This document shows, piece after piece, positions 15,587 to 24,261 of a stretch of 25,654 nucleotides of DNA. Both the position numbers and the translations under genes were made by a program. Location of the stretch: assembly GCA_023395435.1 (NCBI GenBank), contig JAEWZG010000029.1, positions 1-25,654 of the forward strand, written 5' to 3'. Every line of letters starts with the position of its first letter. Position 1 is the stretch's first letter. The stretch comes from Bacillota bacterium (GTDB lineage Bacteria > Bacillota > Clostridia > Oscillospirales > Ruminococcaceae). Under the pieces are notes generated by a model. It saw nothing but the letters and a program-made list of their open reading frames with translations, was not told where the DNA came from and ran no database searches.

Positions 15587-15783
15587 TTTTACACACAATA
15601 ATTGATATGAATGATATATTTGCAAGTGAACAAAATGTTTTACCCACCCAATATGATAATATTTTGGGTGGTCAGGTTGAATTCAGGGAATATAATGGTG
15701 AAAAACAAGTCGTAAGGCTTCATTCTACAGATCCATATCTATACCTGAAAAATGAATATATGCCATATTCAAATTTTAAATAA
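15583..15783 (+). CDS. ylzJ: YlzJ-like small protein
   Basis: The 66-residue protein resembles the YlzJ family of Firmicutes: N-terminal MILHTIIDMNDIF, a central VEFR..NGEKQVVRLHSTDPYLYL and the closing YMPYSNF. The STDP-x-x-YL signature is the clearest link. The family's function is unknown, but it is typically encoded between tepA and spoIIIE in Bacillus, the same context as here. The ATG overlaps the tepA stop in an ATGA arrangement, pointing to translational coupling. An 8-bp hairpin (15644-15651 with 15664-15671) lies in the middle of the coding sequence. No membrane segment or signal peptide is seen. Confidence 0.8.
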   Translation: MILHTIIDMNDIFASEQNVLPTQYDNILGGQVEFREYNGEKQVVRLHSTDPYLYLKNEYMPYSNFK

Positions 15784-15799
15784 AGAAAGTTGGAGATTT

Positions 15800-16702
15800 A
15801 TGGACATAATTGAAATACTTAAAGCCGTTGTTTTTGGTATAGTACAAGGCATTACCGAGTGGTTACCTATAAGTAGCACAGGGCATATGATTCTGCTTGA
15901 AAAAATCATGCCGATGAATGTTCCAGAAGATTTTATGAATATGTTCAGGGTTGTGATACAGTTTGGTTCAATTCTTGCAGTAGTTGTTTTCTTTTGGAAA
16001 AAGCTTTGGCCGTTCGGATATGTAACCAAACCAAAAACAGATAACAGTAAAAAAACAAAGCTTTTTGTACAATCAAGAAAAAATAAAGACATTATGTATA
16101 TGAACAACATTGTTATCAAGAAAAATATATTCGTAATGTGGTTCAAGGTTCTTGTTGCATGTGTTCCTGCTGGAATTATTGGAGTACTGTTTGATGAGAA
16201 AATTGATAAGGTATTCTATAATTACAAAGTTGTTTCCATAATGCTTATCTTATTCGGTATTTTATTTATAGCTGTAGAGTACTATAATGAGAATAAAAAA
16301 GCAAGAATTAATACAATAGCAGAAATTACATATATGACAGCATTGTTAATCGGTATATTTCAACTTATTGCGGCAGTTTTCCCAGGAACATCACGTTCTG
16401 GTGCAACAATTGTAGGCGCTTTATTAATTGGTGTTTCAAGAACAGTAGCAGCTGAATTCACTTTCTTCCTTGCTGTTCCTGTTATGCTCGGAGCAAGTCT
16501 TTTGAAAATCGTTAAATTCGGTTTTGATTTTTCTGCATTTGAATTATCAATTCTCCTCACAGCTATGATTACAGCATTTATTGTTTCGGTATTTGTTATT
16601 AAATTCCTTATGAATTATATTAAAAAGCATGATTTTAAGGCGTTTGGATGGTATAGAATAATTCTTGGTGTAATTGTAATATTGTATTTCAGTTTAAGGT
16701 AG
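15800..16702 (+). CDS. uppP: Undecaprenyl-diphosphatase UppP/BacA
   Basis: The 300-residue membrane enzyme dephosphorylates undecaprenyl diphosphate, recycling the lipid carrier for peptidoglycan and other wall polymers; overproduction is linked to bacitracin tolerance. Diagnostic motifs are QGITEWLPISSTGH (16-29, with E20 and H29) and PGTSRSG (195-201, with R199). Most of the chain is hydrophobic with about eight membrane segments. A hydrophilic, Lys-rich stretch (about 76-108) lies between early segments. The start is placed at 15800 because GGAG (15792-15795) precedes it and the family N-terminus MDIIEILKAVVFGIVQG begins there; an in-frame ATG at 15752 inside ylzJ lacks both. The gene lies between ylzJ and ftsK, a position not occupied by uppP in Bacillus. 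Confidence 0.96.
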   Translation: MDIIEILKAVVFGIVQGITEWLPISSTGHMILLEKIMPMNVPEDFMNMFRVVIQFGSILAVVVFFWKKLWPFGYVTKPKTDNSKKTKLFVQSRKNKDIMYMNNIVIKKNIFVMWFKVLVACVPAGIIGVLFDEKIDKVFYNYKVVSIMLILFGILFIAVEYYNENKKARINTIAEITYMTALLIGIFQLIAAVFPGTSRSGATIVGALLIGVSRTVAAEFTFFLAVPVMLGASLLKIVKFGFDFSAFELSILLTAMITAFIVSVFVIKFLMNYIKKHDFKAFGWYRIILGVIVILYFSLR

Positions 16703-16761
16703 ATACTAGTAAATGTAATTTAAAGGATTAGACTTTTAAAATCATTTTAGGAGGACGTAAA

Positions 16762-19116
16762 ATGGCTGCAACAAAAAAGAAGACTAAGCAGAGTTCTAAA
16801 AAATTTAATAATCAATTTTGGTCGGTTATTATATTTTCTTTTGGCGTTCTTGTTGCTATGCTGACTTTTGTTCAGGGAAGTGCATTATGGAAGACTATAC
16901 ATAATGGCTTTCTTGGTATGTTCGGGGTATCAGTATTTCTTGTTGCACCTATAATGATATATGCTGCAATTATGATGGCACTTGATAAGTCCCCAAACGC
17001 AGTCACAGCGAAAATTATTCAGGGTTTTATACTCATATTGCTCTTCAGTGCAATCGTTCAGGTGATTTTTGTTGGGAAAATTGATGGCACTGAATTTATT
17101 AATAAACTTAAAAATCTTTATAATAATGGCACAAATCTAAAAGGTGGCGGACTTTTCAGTGCTGTTCTTGGCTGGCCATTGCTTGCGTTGTTTAATAGGG
17201 TAGGAGCATCTATAATAATTATAATTCTTACTTTCACTTTTATAATGCTACTTACAAACATTTCACTGATAAGTATGTTTAAATTCCTTGTAGCGCCATT
17301 CACAAAAAGCTATAAAGTGATAAAAACGGCAAATGAAGAAAGATCTGCAAATCAAGAGGATAAAAAGAATCTTAATGTAGACATAGCAAAGTATCTCGAT
17401 TCAGATAAGCCCGATAAAGTAAAGGCTGATACGTCACCAATTGAGAATGAACAGGATATTCTCCCGATACATCCTGTAAAAGCGCCAAAAATAACAAAGG
17501 AAAAGCTAAAGGAAACAGCAAAGAAAACTGATAATCCAGAGCTTCAGCAGATTATTCAAAAGGCTGTTTCAACTGACACTCCATCATCAGACAAAAACAA
17601 CATTTATGTTGAGACAGATGGGCAGACCTGTCTTTATCAAAAAGATAATTCTATTAATATGTATAAATGCCCACCGTTTTCATTGCTTAATCCACCTGTT
17701 GCAAGTAATGTAAACAGTAATACACAATCAGAATTAAAACAGAATTCGGAAGTCCTTATAAATACTTTAAAAAGCTTTGGCGTTCAGACAAGAATTGTTG
17801 ATATTAACCGTGGACCAAGTGTTACACGTTATGAGCTTCAGCCTGCCGCGGGTGTAAAGGTAAGTCGCATTACAAACTTAACAGATGATATTAAAATGAG
17901 CCTTGCAGCAAAAAGTATAAGAATTGAAGCACCTATACCCGGTAAAGCTGCTGTTGGAATTGAAGTTCCTAATAATGAAGTTGATATTATAACAATGCGT
18001 GAAATGCTCGAAACAAAAGAATTTACTGAAGCAAAAAGTAATATTGCTTTTGCACTCGGAAAAGATATTACAGGTGAAGTAATTTTTGCTGATATTGCAA
18101 AAATGCCTCATGTTCTTATTGCTGGTGCAACAGGTTCAGGTAAATCAGTATGTATAAATTCGCTTATCATCAGCTTGCTTTATAAATCATCACCAGATGA
18201 TGTAAGGCTTTTGATGATTGACCCTAAAATGGTTGAACTTGAAGTTTACAACGGAATACCACATCTACTTATTCCTGTTGTTACTGACTCTAGAAAAGCC
18301 GCTGGTGCTTTGTCGTGGGCTGTTACTGAAATGCAGAAGAGATATAAGCTTTTTTCAGATTATAATGTAAGAAATCTTACTGGTTTTAATGAAATGGCTA
18401 AGAATACTGAGGGTATTGATCCATTGCCACAGATTGTTATTATTATTGATGAGCTTGCTGACTTAATGATGGTTGCAGCAAAAGAAGTTGAAGAGGCTAT
18501 ATGTCGTATTGCTCAGCTTGCACGTGCCGCTGGTATGCATCTTGTAATAGCAACACAACGCCCTTCTGTTGATATAATTACTGGTGTAATTAAAGCTAAT
18601 ATCCCGACGAGAATTGCTTTTGCTGTATCATCACAGGTCGATTCTAGAACTATACTAGATGGAGCAGGTGCTGAAAAGCTTCTTGGTCGTGGTGATATGC
18701 TTTATTCAGCTTATGGTGCACCAAAGCCAACCCGTATTCAAGGTTGCTTTGTATCTGATAAGGAAGTGGAAAGTGTTGTAGCATTTATTAAAAATGAAAT
18801 TAAACCTGAATATGATGAAACAATTATTCAGGAAATTGAAAAGAACGCCCCTGTTCAAAAAGGTGAAGCTGCAGGCGGTGGTTCAATAGATAGCTCAGAT
18901 GAAATGATTGAAAAAGCAATTGAAGTTATAGTAGATGCTGGTCAGGCCTCAACATCATACTTACAAAGACGATTAAAGCTCGGTTATGCAAGAGCTGCAA
19001 GAATAATGGATGAGCTTGAACAAATGGGAATTATCGGCCCACCTGACGGTGCAAAACCAAGAGCAGTACTTATGACAAAAGAACAATGGTATGAATCACA
19101 GATGTCTAGAGAATAA
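16762..19116 (+). CDS. FtsK/SpoIIIE DNA translocase
   Basis: The 784-residue membrane-anchored ATPase pumps double-stranded DNA through division or sporulation septa. About four N-terminal membrane segments lie within 20-180, followed by a charged, poorly conserved linker (about 185-300) and the motor. The motor has Walker A GATGSGKS (455-462) and Walker B IVIIIDELADL (558-568). The C-terminal gamma winged-helix domain (about 710-775, SYLQRRLKLGYARAARIMDELE) reads chromosome-orienting sequences. A strong AGGAGG lies upstream. It follows uppP by 59 bases with no clear promoter between. The tepA-ylzJ context favours a SpoIIIE-like role, but sequence alone does not separate SpoIIIE from FtsK, so no symbol is assigned. 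Confidence 0.96.
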   Translation: MAATKKKTKQSSKKFNNQFWSVIIFSFGVLVAMLTFVQGSALWKTIHNGFLGMFGVSVFLVAPIMIYAAIMMALDKSPNAVTAKIIQGFILILLFSAIVQVIFVGKIDGTEFINKLKNLYNNGTNLKGGGLFSAVLGWPLLALFNRVGASIIIIILTFTFIMLLTNISLISMFKFLVAPFTKSYKVIKTANEERSANQEDKKNLNVDIAKYLDSDKPDKVKADTSPIENEQDILPIHPVKAPKITKEKLKETAKKTDNPELQQIIQKAVSTDTPSSDKNNIYVETDGQTCLYQKDNSINMYKCPPFSLLNPPVASNVNSNTQSELKQNSEVLINTLKSFGVQTRIVDINRGPSVTRYELQPAAGVKVSRITNLTDDIKMSLAAKSIRIEAPIPGKAAVGIEVPNNEVDIITMREMLETKEFTEAKSNIAFALGKDITGEVIFADIAKMPHVLIAGATGSGKSVCINSLIISLLYKSSPDDVRLLMIDPKMVELEVYNGIPHLLIPVVTDSRKAAGALSWAVTEMQKRYKLFSDYNVRNLTGFNEMAKNTEGIDPLPQIVIIIDELADLMMVAAKEVEEAICRIAQLARAAGMHLVIATQRPSVDIITGVIKANIPTRIAFAVSSQVDSRTILDGAGAEKLLGRGDMLYSAYGAPKPTRIQGCFVSDKEVESVVAFIKNEIKPEYDETIIQEIEKNAPVQKGEAAGGGSIDSSDEMIEKAIEVIVDAGQASTSYLQRRLKLGYARAARIMDELEQMGIIGPPDGAKPRAVLMTKEQWYESQMSRE

Positions 19117-19131
19117 TTAATGGAGAATTTA

Positions 19132-21021
19132 ATGAATGAATTTTTACCCGTATCAAAAAAAGATATGGATGATGCAGGAATAGAACAACTTGATTTTGTT
19201 TATATAACAGGCGATGCTTATGTTGACCACCCAAGTTTTGGTGTTGCTATAATATCAAGAGTGCTCGAAGATAAAGGTTTTACTGTTGGAATAATATCGC
19301 AACCCGACTGGCATGGTACAAAGGACTTTGAAAAGCTTGGTGTACCAAAGCTTGCATATCTTGTTACTGCTGGTAACATCGATTCAATGGTTGCTCATTA
19401 TACTGTAGCAAAGAAAAGAAGAACAAATGATGCTTATACACCAGGAAACCAAGGGGGAAAACGCCCAGACAGAGCAGTAACGGTTTATTGTAATTGCCTT
19501 AAAAAGCTTCATCCTGAAATTCCAGTACTTATTGGTGGACTTGAAGCCTCATTAAGACGATTTGCACACTATGATTATTGGGAAGATAAAGTTCTTCCGT
19601 CAATACTTGTTGACTCAAAAGCAGATTTACTGATGTTTGGAATGGGTGAGCGTTCTATTGTTGATATTGCCACTCGCTTGAAAAATGGCGATGATATAAA
19701 GTCGATTACTGATGTCAGAGGCACAGCTTATCTAACTGAACCTGTCAATACTCCTTATGGTGCAGTTGAATGCCCGTCATATAAGCAGGTGTGTGAAAGC
19801 AAGGAACTTTATGCAAAGGCTTGCAGACAGCAATATGACCAACAGGATGAAGTTTATGGAAAAATAATAATACAGCGCCATAACGATAAAATGCTTGTAC
19901 AGAATCCACCAGCAATCAGTCTCACACAGGAAGAAATGGATGTTGTATACGGTTTGCCATATAAAAGAACTTATCATCCTATGTATGAGAAAATGGGTGG
20001 TGTCCCAGCTATTGAAGAAGTAGAATTTTCAATAATCCACAACCGTGGTTGTTTTGGATATTGCAACTTTTGTTCTATTGCTCTTCATCAGGGAAGACGT
20101 ATTACAACAAGAAGTGAAGCTTCCATTTTAAAAGAAGCAGAAGAAATGACTCATAATGAGCATTTTAAAGGATATATTCACGATGTTGGTGGTCCTACTG
20201 CAAACTTCAGACAGCCATCTTGTAAAAAACAGATTGAACTCGGCATGTGTAAGGGGAAGAAATGTCTTGCCCCTGAGCCTTGCAAGGCACTTGTTGTTGA
20301 TCATTCAGAATATCTTAGTATATTAAGAAAATTAAGACGCATTAAAGGCATAAAAAAAGTATTCATTCGCTCAGGAATTAGATATGATTATCTTAATGAG
20401 GATAAGAATGATGAATTTATGAGAGAGCTTATTGAACATCACGTTAGTGGTCAACTTAAGGTAGCACCTGAGCATTGTAGTGCTACTGTTCTTGATAAGA
20501 TGGGCAAACCACATATTGAAGCATATAAGAAGTTTTCTGATAAATTTTATTCTACCACAAAACAGATAGGAAAAGAACAATATTTAGTTCCATATCTTAT
20601 GTCCTCTCATCCGGGAAGCACAATGAAGGAAGCTGTTGAAGTAGCAGTTTTTCTGAAACAGAACAAAATGCGTCCTGAACAGGTTCAAGATTTTTACCCG
20701 ACGCCAGGAACTATTTCAACCTGTATGTATTATACCGAATTAGACCCTTATACTATGGAGTCTGTTTATGTTGCAAAGAATCCTCAGGAAAAGACATTAC
20801 AACGTGCATTGTTACAGTATTTCATTCCGCAGAATCAAAAAAAGGTAATTGAGGCGTTAATTAGAGCCAATAGAACTGACCTTATAGGAAATGACAACAA
20901 ATGTCTTGTTGCACCTGATAAGGACTATGCATTAAAGCATCGACAGAATCAACAGGGACAGAAGGTTAGAAATTTAAAATGGGAGAAAAACAGAAAACCA
21001 AAAGGATCAAAACAAAAATAA
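19132..21021 (+). CDS. ygiQ: YgiQ family radical SAM protein
   Basis: The 629-residue protein is a large radical SAM enzyme of the YgiQ family, whose reaction is not established. It has an N-terminal B12-binding-like region (VYITGDAYVDHPSFGVAII) and the radical SAM motif RGCFGYCNFCSI, with cluster ligands C307, C311 and C314. A further Cys-rich segment, MCKGKKCLAPEPC, follows. A C-terminal DUF3362-like part (QDFYPTPGTISTCMYYTELDP) ends in a basic tail. The ATG at 19132 is chosen over one at 19120, because GGAG (19122-19125) lies six bases before it and the family begins with a LPVSKKDMDD-like segment. It starts 15 bases after ftsK, and its last 43 bases overlap the next gene. Confidence 0.93.
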   Translation: MNEFLPVSKKDMDDAGIEQLDFVYITGDAYVDHPSFGVAIISRVLEDKGFTVGIISQPDWHGTKDFEKLGVPKLAYLVTAGNIDSMVAHYTVAKKRRTNDAYTPGNQGGKRPDRAVTVYCNCLKKLHPEIPVLIGGLEASLRRFAHYDYWEDKVLPSILVDSKADLLMFGMGERSIVDIATRLKNGDDIKSITDVRGTAYLTEPVNTPYGAVECPSYKQVCESKELYAKACRQQYDQQDEVYGKIIIQRHNDKMLVQNPPAISLTQEEMDVVYGLPYKRTYHPMYEKMGGVPAIEEVEFSIIHNRGCFGYCNFCSIALHQGRRITTRSEASILKEAEEMTHNEHFKGYIHDVGGPTANFRQPSCKKQIELGMCKGKKCLAPEPCKALVVDHSEYLSILRKLRRIKGIKKVFIRSGIRYDYLNEDKNDEFMRELIEHHVSGQLKVAPEHCSATVLDKMGKPHIEAYKKFSDKFYSTTKQIGKEQYLVPYLMSSHPGSTMKEAVEVAVFLKQNKMRPEQVQDFYPTPGTISTCMYYTELDPYTMESVYVAKNPQEKTLQRALLQYFIPQNQKKVIEALIRANRTDLIGNDNKCLVAPDKDYALKHRQNQQGQKVRNLKWEKNRKPKGSKQK

Positions 21022-21920
21022 AATTATCATCAATAGCAAACATTTTTTTTGTTATAATTATTTTTTTACTCTGCATTTTGTATGCTATAAATGAAAGTGT
21101 TTTTGACAGAATGTTCTGTGCTACAGGATTGAATAATAAATCGCAAGTAAAATCTGAATTTTCTGTACATTTTATTGATGTTGGGCAAGGGGATTGTTCT
21201 TTAATTAAATGCGGTGATATAAATATTCTTATAGATACAGGTGATTTAGTATACAGCAGAAAGGTCATTAAGTATCTTAAGTCACAGAATGTGGATAAGA
21301 TTAATTATATGATAATTTCTCATCCACACTCTGACCACGTTGGTGGACTTGAAAAAATCTCTCAGGATATTGATATTGATACAATCTATATGTTAAACAT
21401 TAATAAAGACAAAGTACCTAATGATGTTGATTACTACAATATAAATAAAATAATATCTCAAAATAAATTTAACATCATAAATCCTGTTACAGAACAAAAA
21501 CTCAAAGTCAATAATGCTGAATTAACATTTTATGTTCCGACATATAATTCTGAAAATTTAAATAATTCTTCTATTGTTACTATGGTATCTTACAAGGACG
21601 CAAAGTTTTTATTTACAGGTGATATTGAGAAAGCCTCTGAAAAAGAACTTCTTAAAAATAAATATGACCTTAAAGCAGATGTACTTAAAGTTGCGCATCA
21701 TGGTAGTAATTCTTCGTCAACTGATGAGTTTTTAAAAGCTGTTAACCCTCAATTTTGCATTATTTCATGTGGAAACGATAATAGCTTTACGCACCCGTCA
21801 GATAATGTAATAAAAAGACTAAGTGTTTATACAAGTAATATTTTCAGAACAGATTTATTGTTTGATATAGTATTTGAGTCAGATAATTCAGGCATGAAAT
21901 ATAAATTTGGAAAAGAGTGA
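20979..21920 (+). CDS. Membrane-anchored ComEC-type metallo-beta-lactamase hydrolase
   Basis: The 313-residue protein has a basic N-terminus and one hydrophobic segment (about 19-37), probably a signal anchor placing the rest outside the membrane. The domain from residue 61 (FSVHFIDVGQGDCSLI) matches the free-standing version of the ComEC/Rec2 C-terminal metallo-beta-lactamase domain. Metal motifs are HPHSDH (H115, H117, D119, H120), TGDIE (D215) and AHHGS (H240-H241). Such proteins are thought to degrade nucleic acids, but no ComEC channel is present in the window. The start is inside ygiQ (43-base overlap) with a weak, distant GAAGG. No later in-frame start keeps the anchor. It is followed after 4 bases by a DUF3006 gene, a common pairing in Firmicutes. 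Confidence 0.88.
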   Translation: MGEKQKTKRIKTKIKLSSIANIFFVIIIFLLCILYAINESVFDRMFCATGLNNKSQVKSEFSVHFIDVGQGDCSLIKCGDINILIDTGDLVYSRKVIKYLKSQNVDKINYMIISHPHSDHVGGLEKISQDIDIDTIYMLNINKDKVPNDVDYYNINKIISQNKFNIINPVTEQKLKVNNAELTFYVPTYNSENLNNSSIVTMVSYKDAKFLFTGDIEKASEKELLKNKYDLKADVLKVAHHGSNSSSTDEFLKAVNPQFCIISCGNDNSFTHPSDNVIKRLSVYTSNIFRTDLLFDIVFESDNSGMKYKFGKE

Positions 21921-21924
21921 TATA

Positions 21925-22134
21925 TTGCTTACAATTGATAGATTTGAAGGTGAATTTGCAGTATGCATTGATGGCATGGGGGCAAAAATAAATATAAATA
22001 AAGATTTAATCCCGCCAGATGCAAAAGAAGGGGATATTATTGAAAAATTTGAAAATATCTTTATAATTAATAAAGAAAAAACTAATAGCAAATTTGAAGA
22101 AATAAAAAAACTTCAGGAAATCTTGTGGGAATAA
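21925..22134 (+). CDS. DUF3006 domain small protein
   Basis: The 69-residue protein matches the DUF3006 family, whose members begin with an IDRFEG(D/E)xAV core; here LTIDRFEGEFAVCIDGMGAKI. It continues to a LIPPDAKEGDIIEKF strand pattern and a short charged helix. The function is unknown; the domain is repeatedly found next to or fused with ComEC-like hydrolases, as here. I assign the TTG at 21925 as start: it places the core at residue 2, as in relatives, and leaves 4 bases after the upstream stop. An earlier in-frame TTG at 21907 would overlap the hydrolase gene and add residues not typical of the family. The TTG start suggests modest translation. Confidence 0.78.
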   Translation: MLTIDRFEGEFAVCIDGMGAKININKDLIPPDAKEGDIIEKFENIFIINKEKTNSKFEEIKKLQEILWE

Positions 22135-22153
22135 AATATTGGAGTGATGAATA

Positions 22154-23026
22154 ATGCATACTGATCTTTTTAAAAAAATTAATGATATAATTCCAAAGTT
22201 ATCAAAAGGGCATAAATTAATTGCGAACTATATTCTTCAACATTATAATAAGGCTGCTTATATGACTGCATCAAAGCTTGGTATAACTGTTGGCGTCAGT
22301 GAATCAACAGTCGTACGTTTTGCTACTGAAATTGGATTCGATGGTTATCCAAGCCTCCAAAAAGCAATGCAGGAGATTTTAAAGAACAAGCTTACTGCTG
22401 TTCAGAGAATAGAAGTTACAAGTGATCAGCTTGGTAATGAAGATGTTCTTGAAAAAGTATTAAATTTTGATATTGAAAGAATTAGAAAGACTCTTGAACA
22501 AACTTCAAGGGAAGATTTTAATGAAGCAACCAAAATAATAGCAAATGCGAGAACAATTTACATTATTGGTTCACGAAGTGCATCTGCTCTTGCACGTTTT
22601 TTGTCATATTATTTCAATCTTATTTTCCCAAGCGTAAAACTTGTTCACACTACAAGTCGCAGTGAAATGTTTGAACAGATTATGAGAATTGATGATAATG
22701 ACGTAATGATAGGAATTAGCTTCCCACGTTATTCAAAACAGACAGTTCTTGCTTTTAAATATGCTTCTTCAAACAATGCAAAAGTAATTGCAATAACCGA
22801 CAGTAAGTCATCACCACTTGCACAATATGCTGATAATGTTCTTATTGCACAAAGCGATATGGTATCGTTTGTGGATTCACTAGTCGCACCATTGAGCCTA
22901 ATAAATGCGCTTATTGTTGCACTAAGCATAAGAAATACTGAAAGTGTGTCAAAAACATTTGAAAAGCTTGAAGGTATATGGGAAGAATACCAGGTATATG
23001 AAAAAATTGAGGAGAAAGATAATTAA
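22154..23026 (+). CDS. MurR/RpiR family transcriptional regulator
   Basis: The 290-residue regulator has an N-terminal helix-turn-helix of the RpiR type (about 1-77: MTASKLGITVGVSESTVVRFATEIGFDGYPSLQ). A C-terminal SIS domain (about 120-255: TIYIIGSRSASALARFLSYYF, ITDSKSSPLAQYADNVLIA) normally senses phosphosugars. GGAG is well spaced before the ATG. No sugar or amino-sugar genes are adjacent, so neither ligand nor target can be deduced. Its stop shares one base with the start of the flavoprotein gene, indicating co-translation. Control of the surrounding genes is possible but unsupported by any visible operator. Confidence 0.92.
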   Translation: MHTDLFKKINDIIPKLSKGHKLIANYILQHYNKAAYMTASKLGITVGVSESTVVRFATEIGFDGYPSLQKAMQEILKNKLTAVQRIEVTSDQLGNEDVLEKVLNFDIERIRKTLEQTSREDFNEATKIIANARTIYIIGSRSASALARFLSYYFNLIFPSVKLVHTTSRSEMFEQIMRIDDNDVMIGISFPRYSKQTVLAFKYASSNNAKVIAITDSKSSPLAQYADNVLIAQSDMVSFVDSLVAPLSLINALIVALSIRNTESVSKTFEKLEGIWEEYQVYEKIEEKDN

Positions 23027-24252
23027 TGCACTATAATACAATAATTATCGGCGCTGGTGCTTCTGGTCTTTTTGCTTCAATTATCGTAGCAAGAAACGGT
23101 AAATCTGTTCTTCTATTGGAGCATTCAAATAAAGTAGGTAAGAAGCTTCTTATTACTGGCAAAGGAAGATGTAATGTTACTAATAATTCAGATAATAATG
23201 AGATATTAAAGAACATTCCAGTTAATTCACGATTTATGTTTAGTGCGCTGAATAATTTTTCTTCATATGATACAATGAATTTTTTTGAAGAATTAGGTGT
23301 GAAGTTAAAAACAGAAAGAGGAAACAGAGTTTTCCCTGAAAGTGATTCAGCTGCTGAAATTGTAGATGCACTTGAAAATGAAGTGAAAAAGCTAAAAGTT
23401 CATATTAAGTTCTTTGATGTAAATGAACTTATCATTGAGGATGATACCGTAAAGGGCGTTAAAACTAATAACGGTGATTTCTATTCTGATTCTGTAATTA
23501 TAGCAACAGGTGGTAAATCATATCCTGGTACTGGTTCAACTGGTGATGGATATAAATTTGCAAAACAGGCTGGACACACTGTTACAAATATAAATCCTTC
23601 CTTAGTGCCAATTGTCGCCAAAGAAAAATACTGCGCTGAAATGATGGGGCTTTCACTAAAAAATGTAACACTAACATTAAGAGATAAAAAAGAGAACAAG
23701 GTAATATACTCCGAGCTTGGTGAAATGCTTTTTACTCATTTTGGTGTTTCAGGTCCACTTGTATTGAGTGCAAGTTCACATATAAGAAAAATGGAAGAGG
23801 ACAGATATACATTTGAGATTGACTTGAAGCCGGGACTTTCAGAACAACAGCTTGATATAAGATTACAGCGTGATTTTCAGTCATTTCCTAATAAAGATTT
23901 CTCTAATATATTAGGAAAGCTTTTACCAACAAAAATGATACCGGTTATAATCGAATTATCTGATATTAAACCTTATACAAAGGTAAATCAGATTACAAAA
24001 CAACAAAGATTAGACTTTGGGAAGCTTGTAAAGTGTTTTCCTTTGACAGTAAAATCTTTCAGACCTGTTGAAGAAGCAATAATAACCAGTGGTGGCGTTA
24101 ACGTAAAAGAGATTTCACCGAAGACTATGGAATCGAAAATAGTCAGCGGATTATATTTTATTGGTGAAGTTCTTGATGTAGACGCTTATACAGGTGGGTA
24201 TAATCTTCAGATTGCATTTTCAACAGCATATACTGCTGCAATTAATATTTAG
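23026..24252 (+). CDS. BaiN/HI0933-type FAD-dependent oxidoreductase
   Basis: The 408-residue flavoprotein has an N-terminal Rossmann FAD motif, IIIGAGASGLFASI (GxGxxG at 9-14). It carries the family-specific GKKLLITGKGRCNVTN segment (about 38-53) and IATGGKSYPGTGSTGDGY. The C-terminal FAD contact is DAYTGGYNLQIAFSTAYTAA. This matches the HI0933 family, often annotated as NAD(P)/FAD-dependent oxidoreductase or BaiN. A BaiN bile-acid role was proposed for one clostridial member, but most homologues lack an assigned substrate. The ATG overlaps the preceding stop by one base and GAGGAG lies at 23008-23013. It is followed by the cmk fusion after 9 bases. The specific reaction is not predictable here. 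Confidence 0.93.
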   Translation: MHYNTIIIGAGASGLFASIIVARNGKSVLLLEHSNKVGKKLLITGKGRCNVTNNSDNNEILKNIPVNSRFMFSALNNFSSYDTMNFFEELGVKLKTERGNRVFPESDSAAEIVDALENEVKKLKVHIKFFDVNELIIEDDTVKGVKTNNGDFYSDSVIIATGGKSYPGTGSTGDGYKFAKQAGHTVTNINPSLVPIVAKEKYCAEMMGLSLKNVTLTLRDKKENKVIYSELGEMLFTHFGVSGPLVLSASSHIRKMEEDRYTFEIDLKPGLSEQQLDIRLQRDFQSFPNKDFSNILGKLLPTKMIPVIIELSDIKPYTKVNQITKQQRLDFGKLVKCFPLTVKSFRPVEEAIITSGGVNVKEISPKTMESKIVSGLYFIGEVLDVDAYTGGYNLQIAFSTAYTAAINI

Positions 24253-24261
24253 GAGGATAAA

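Noticed and set aside
15752..15799. Upstream ATG for uppP inside ylzJ.
   Set aside because: No ribosome binding site, and the added residues do not resemble the UppP N-terminus; GGAG and the family start favour 15800.
19120..19131. First ATG for ygiQ.
   Set aside because: It overlaps the GGAG that serves the ATG at 19132 and has no good site of its own.
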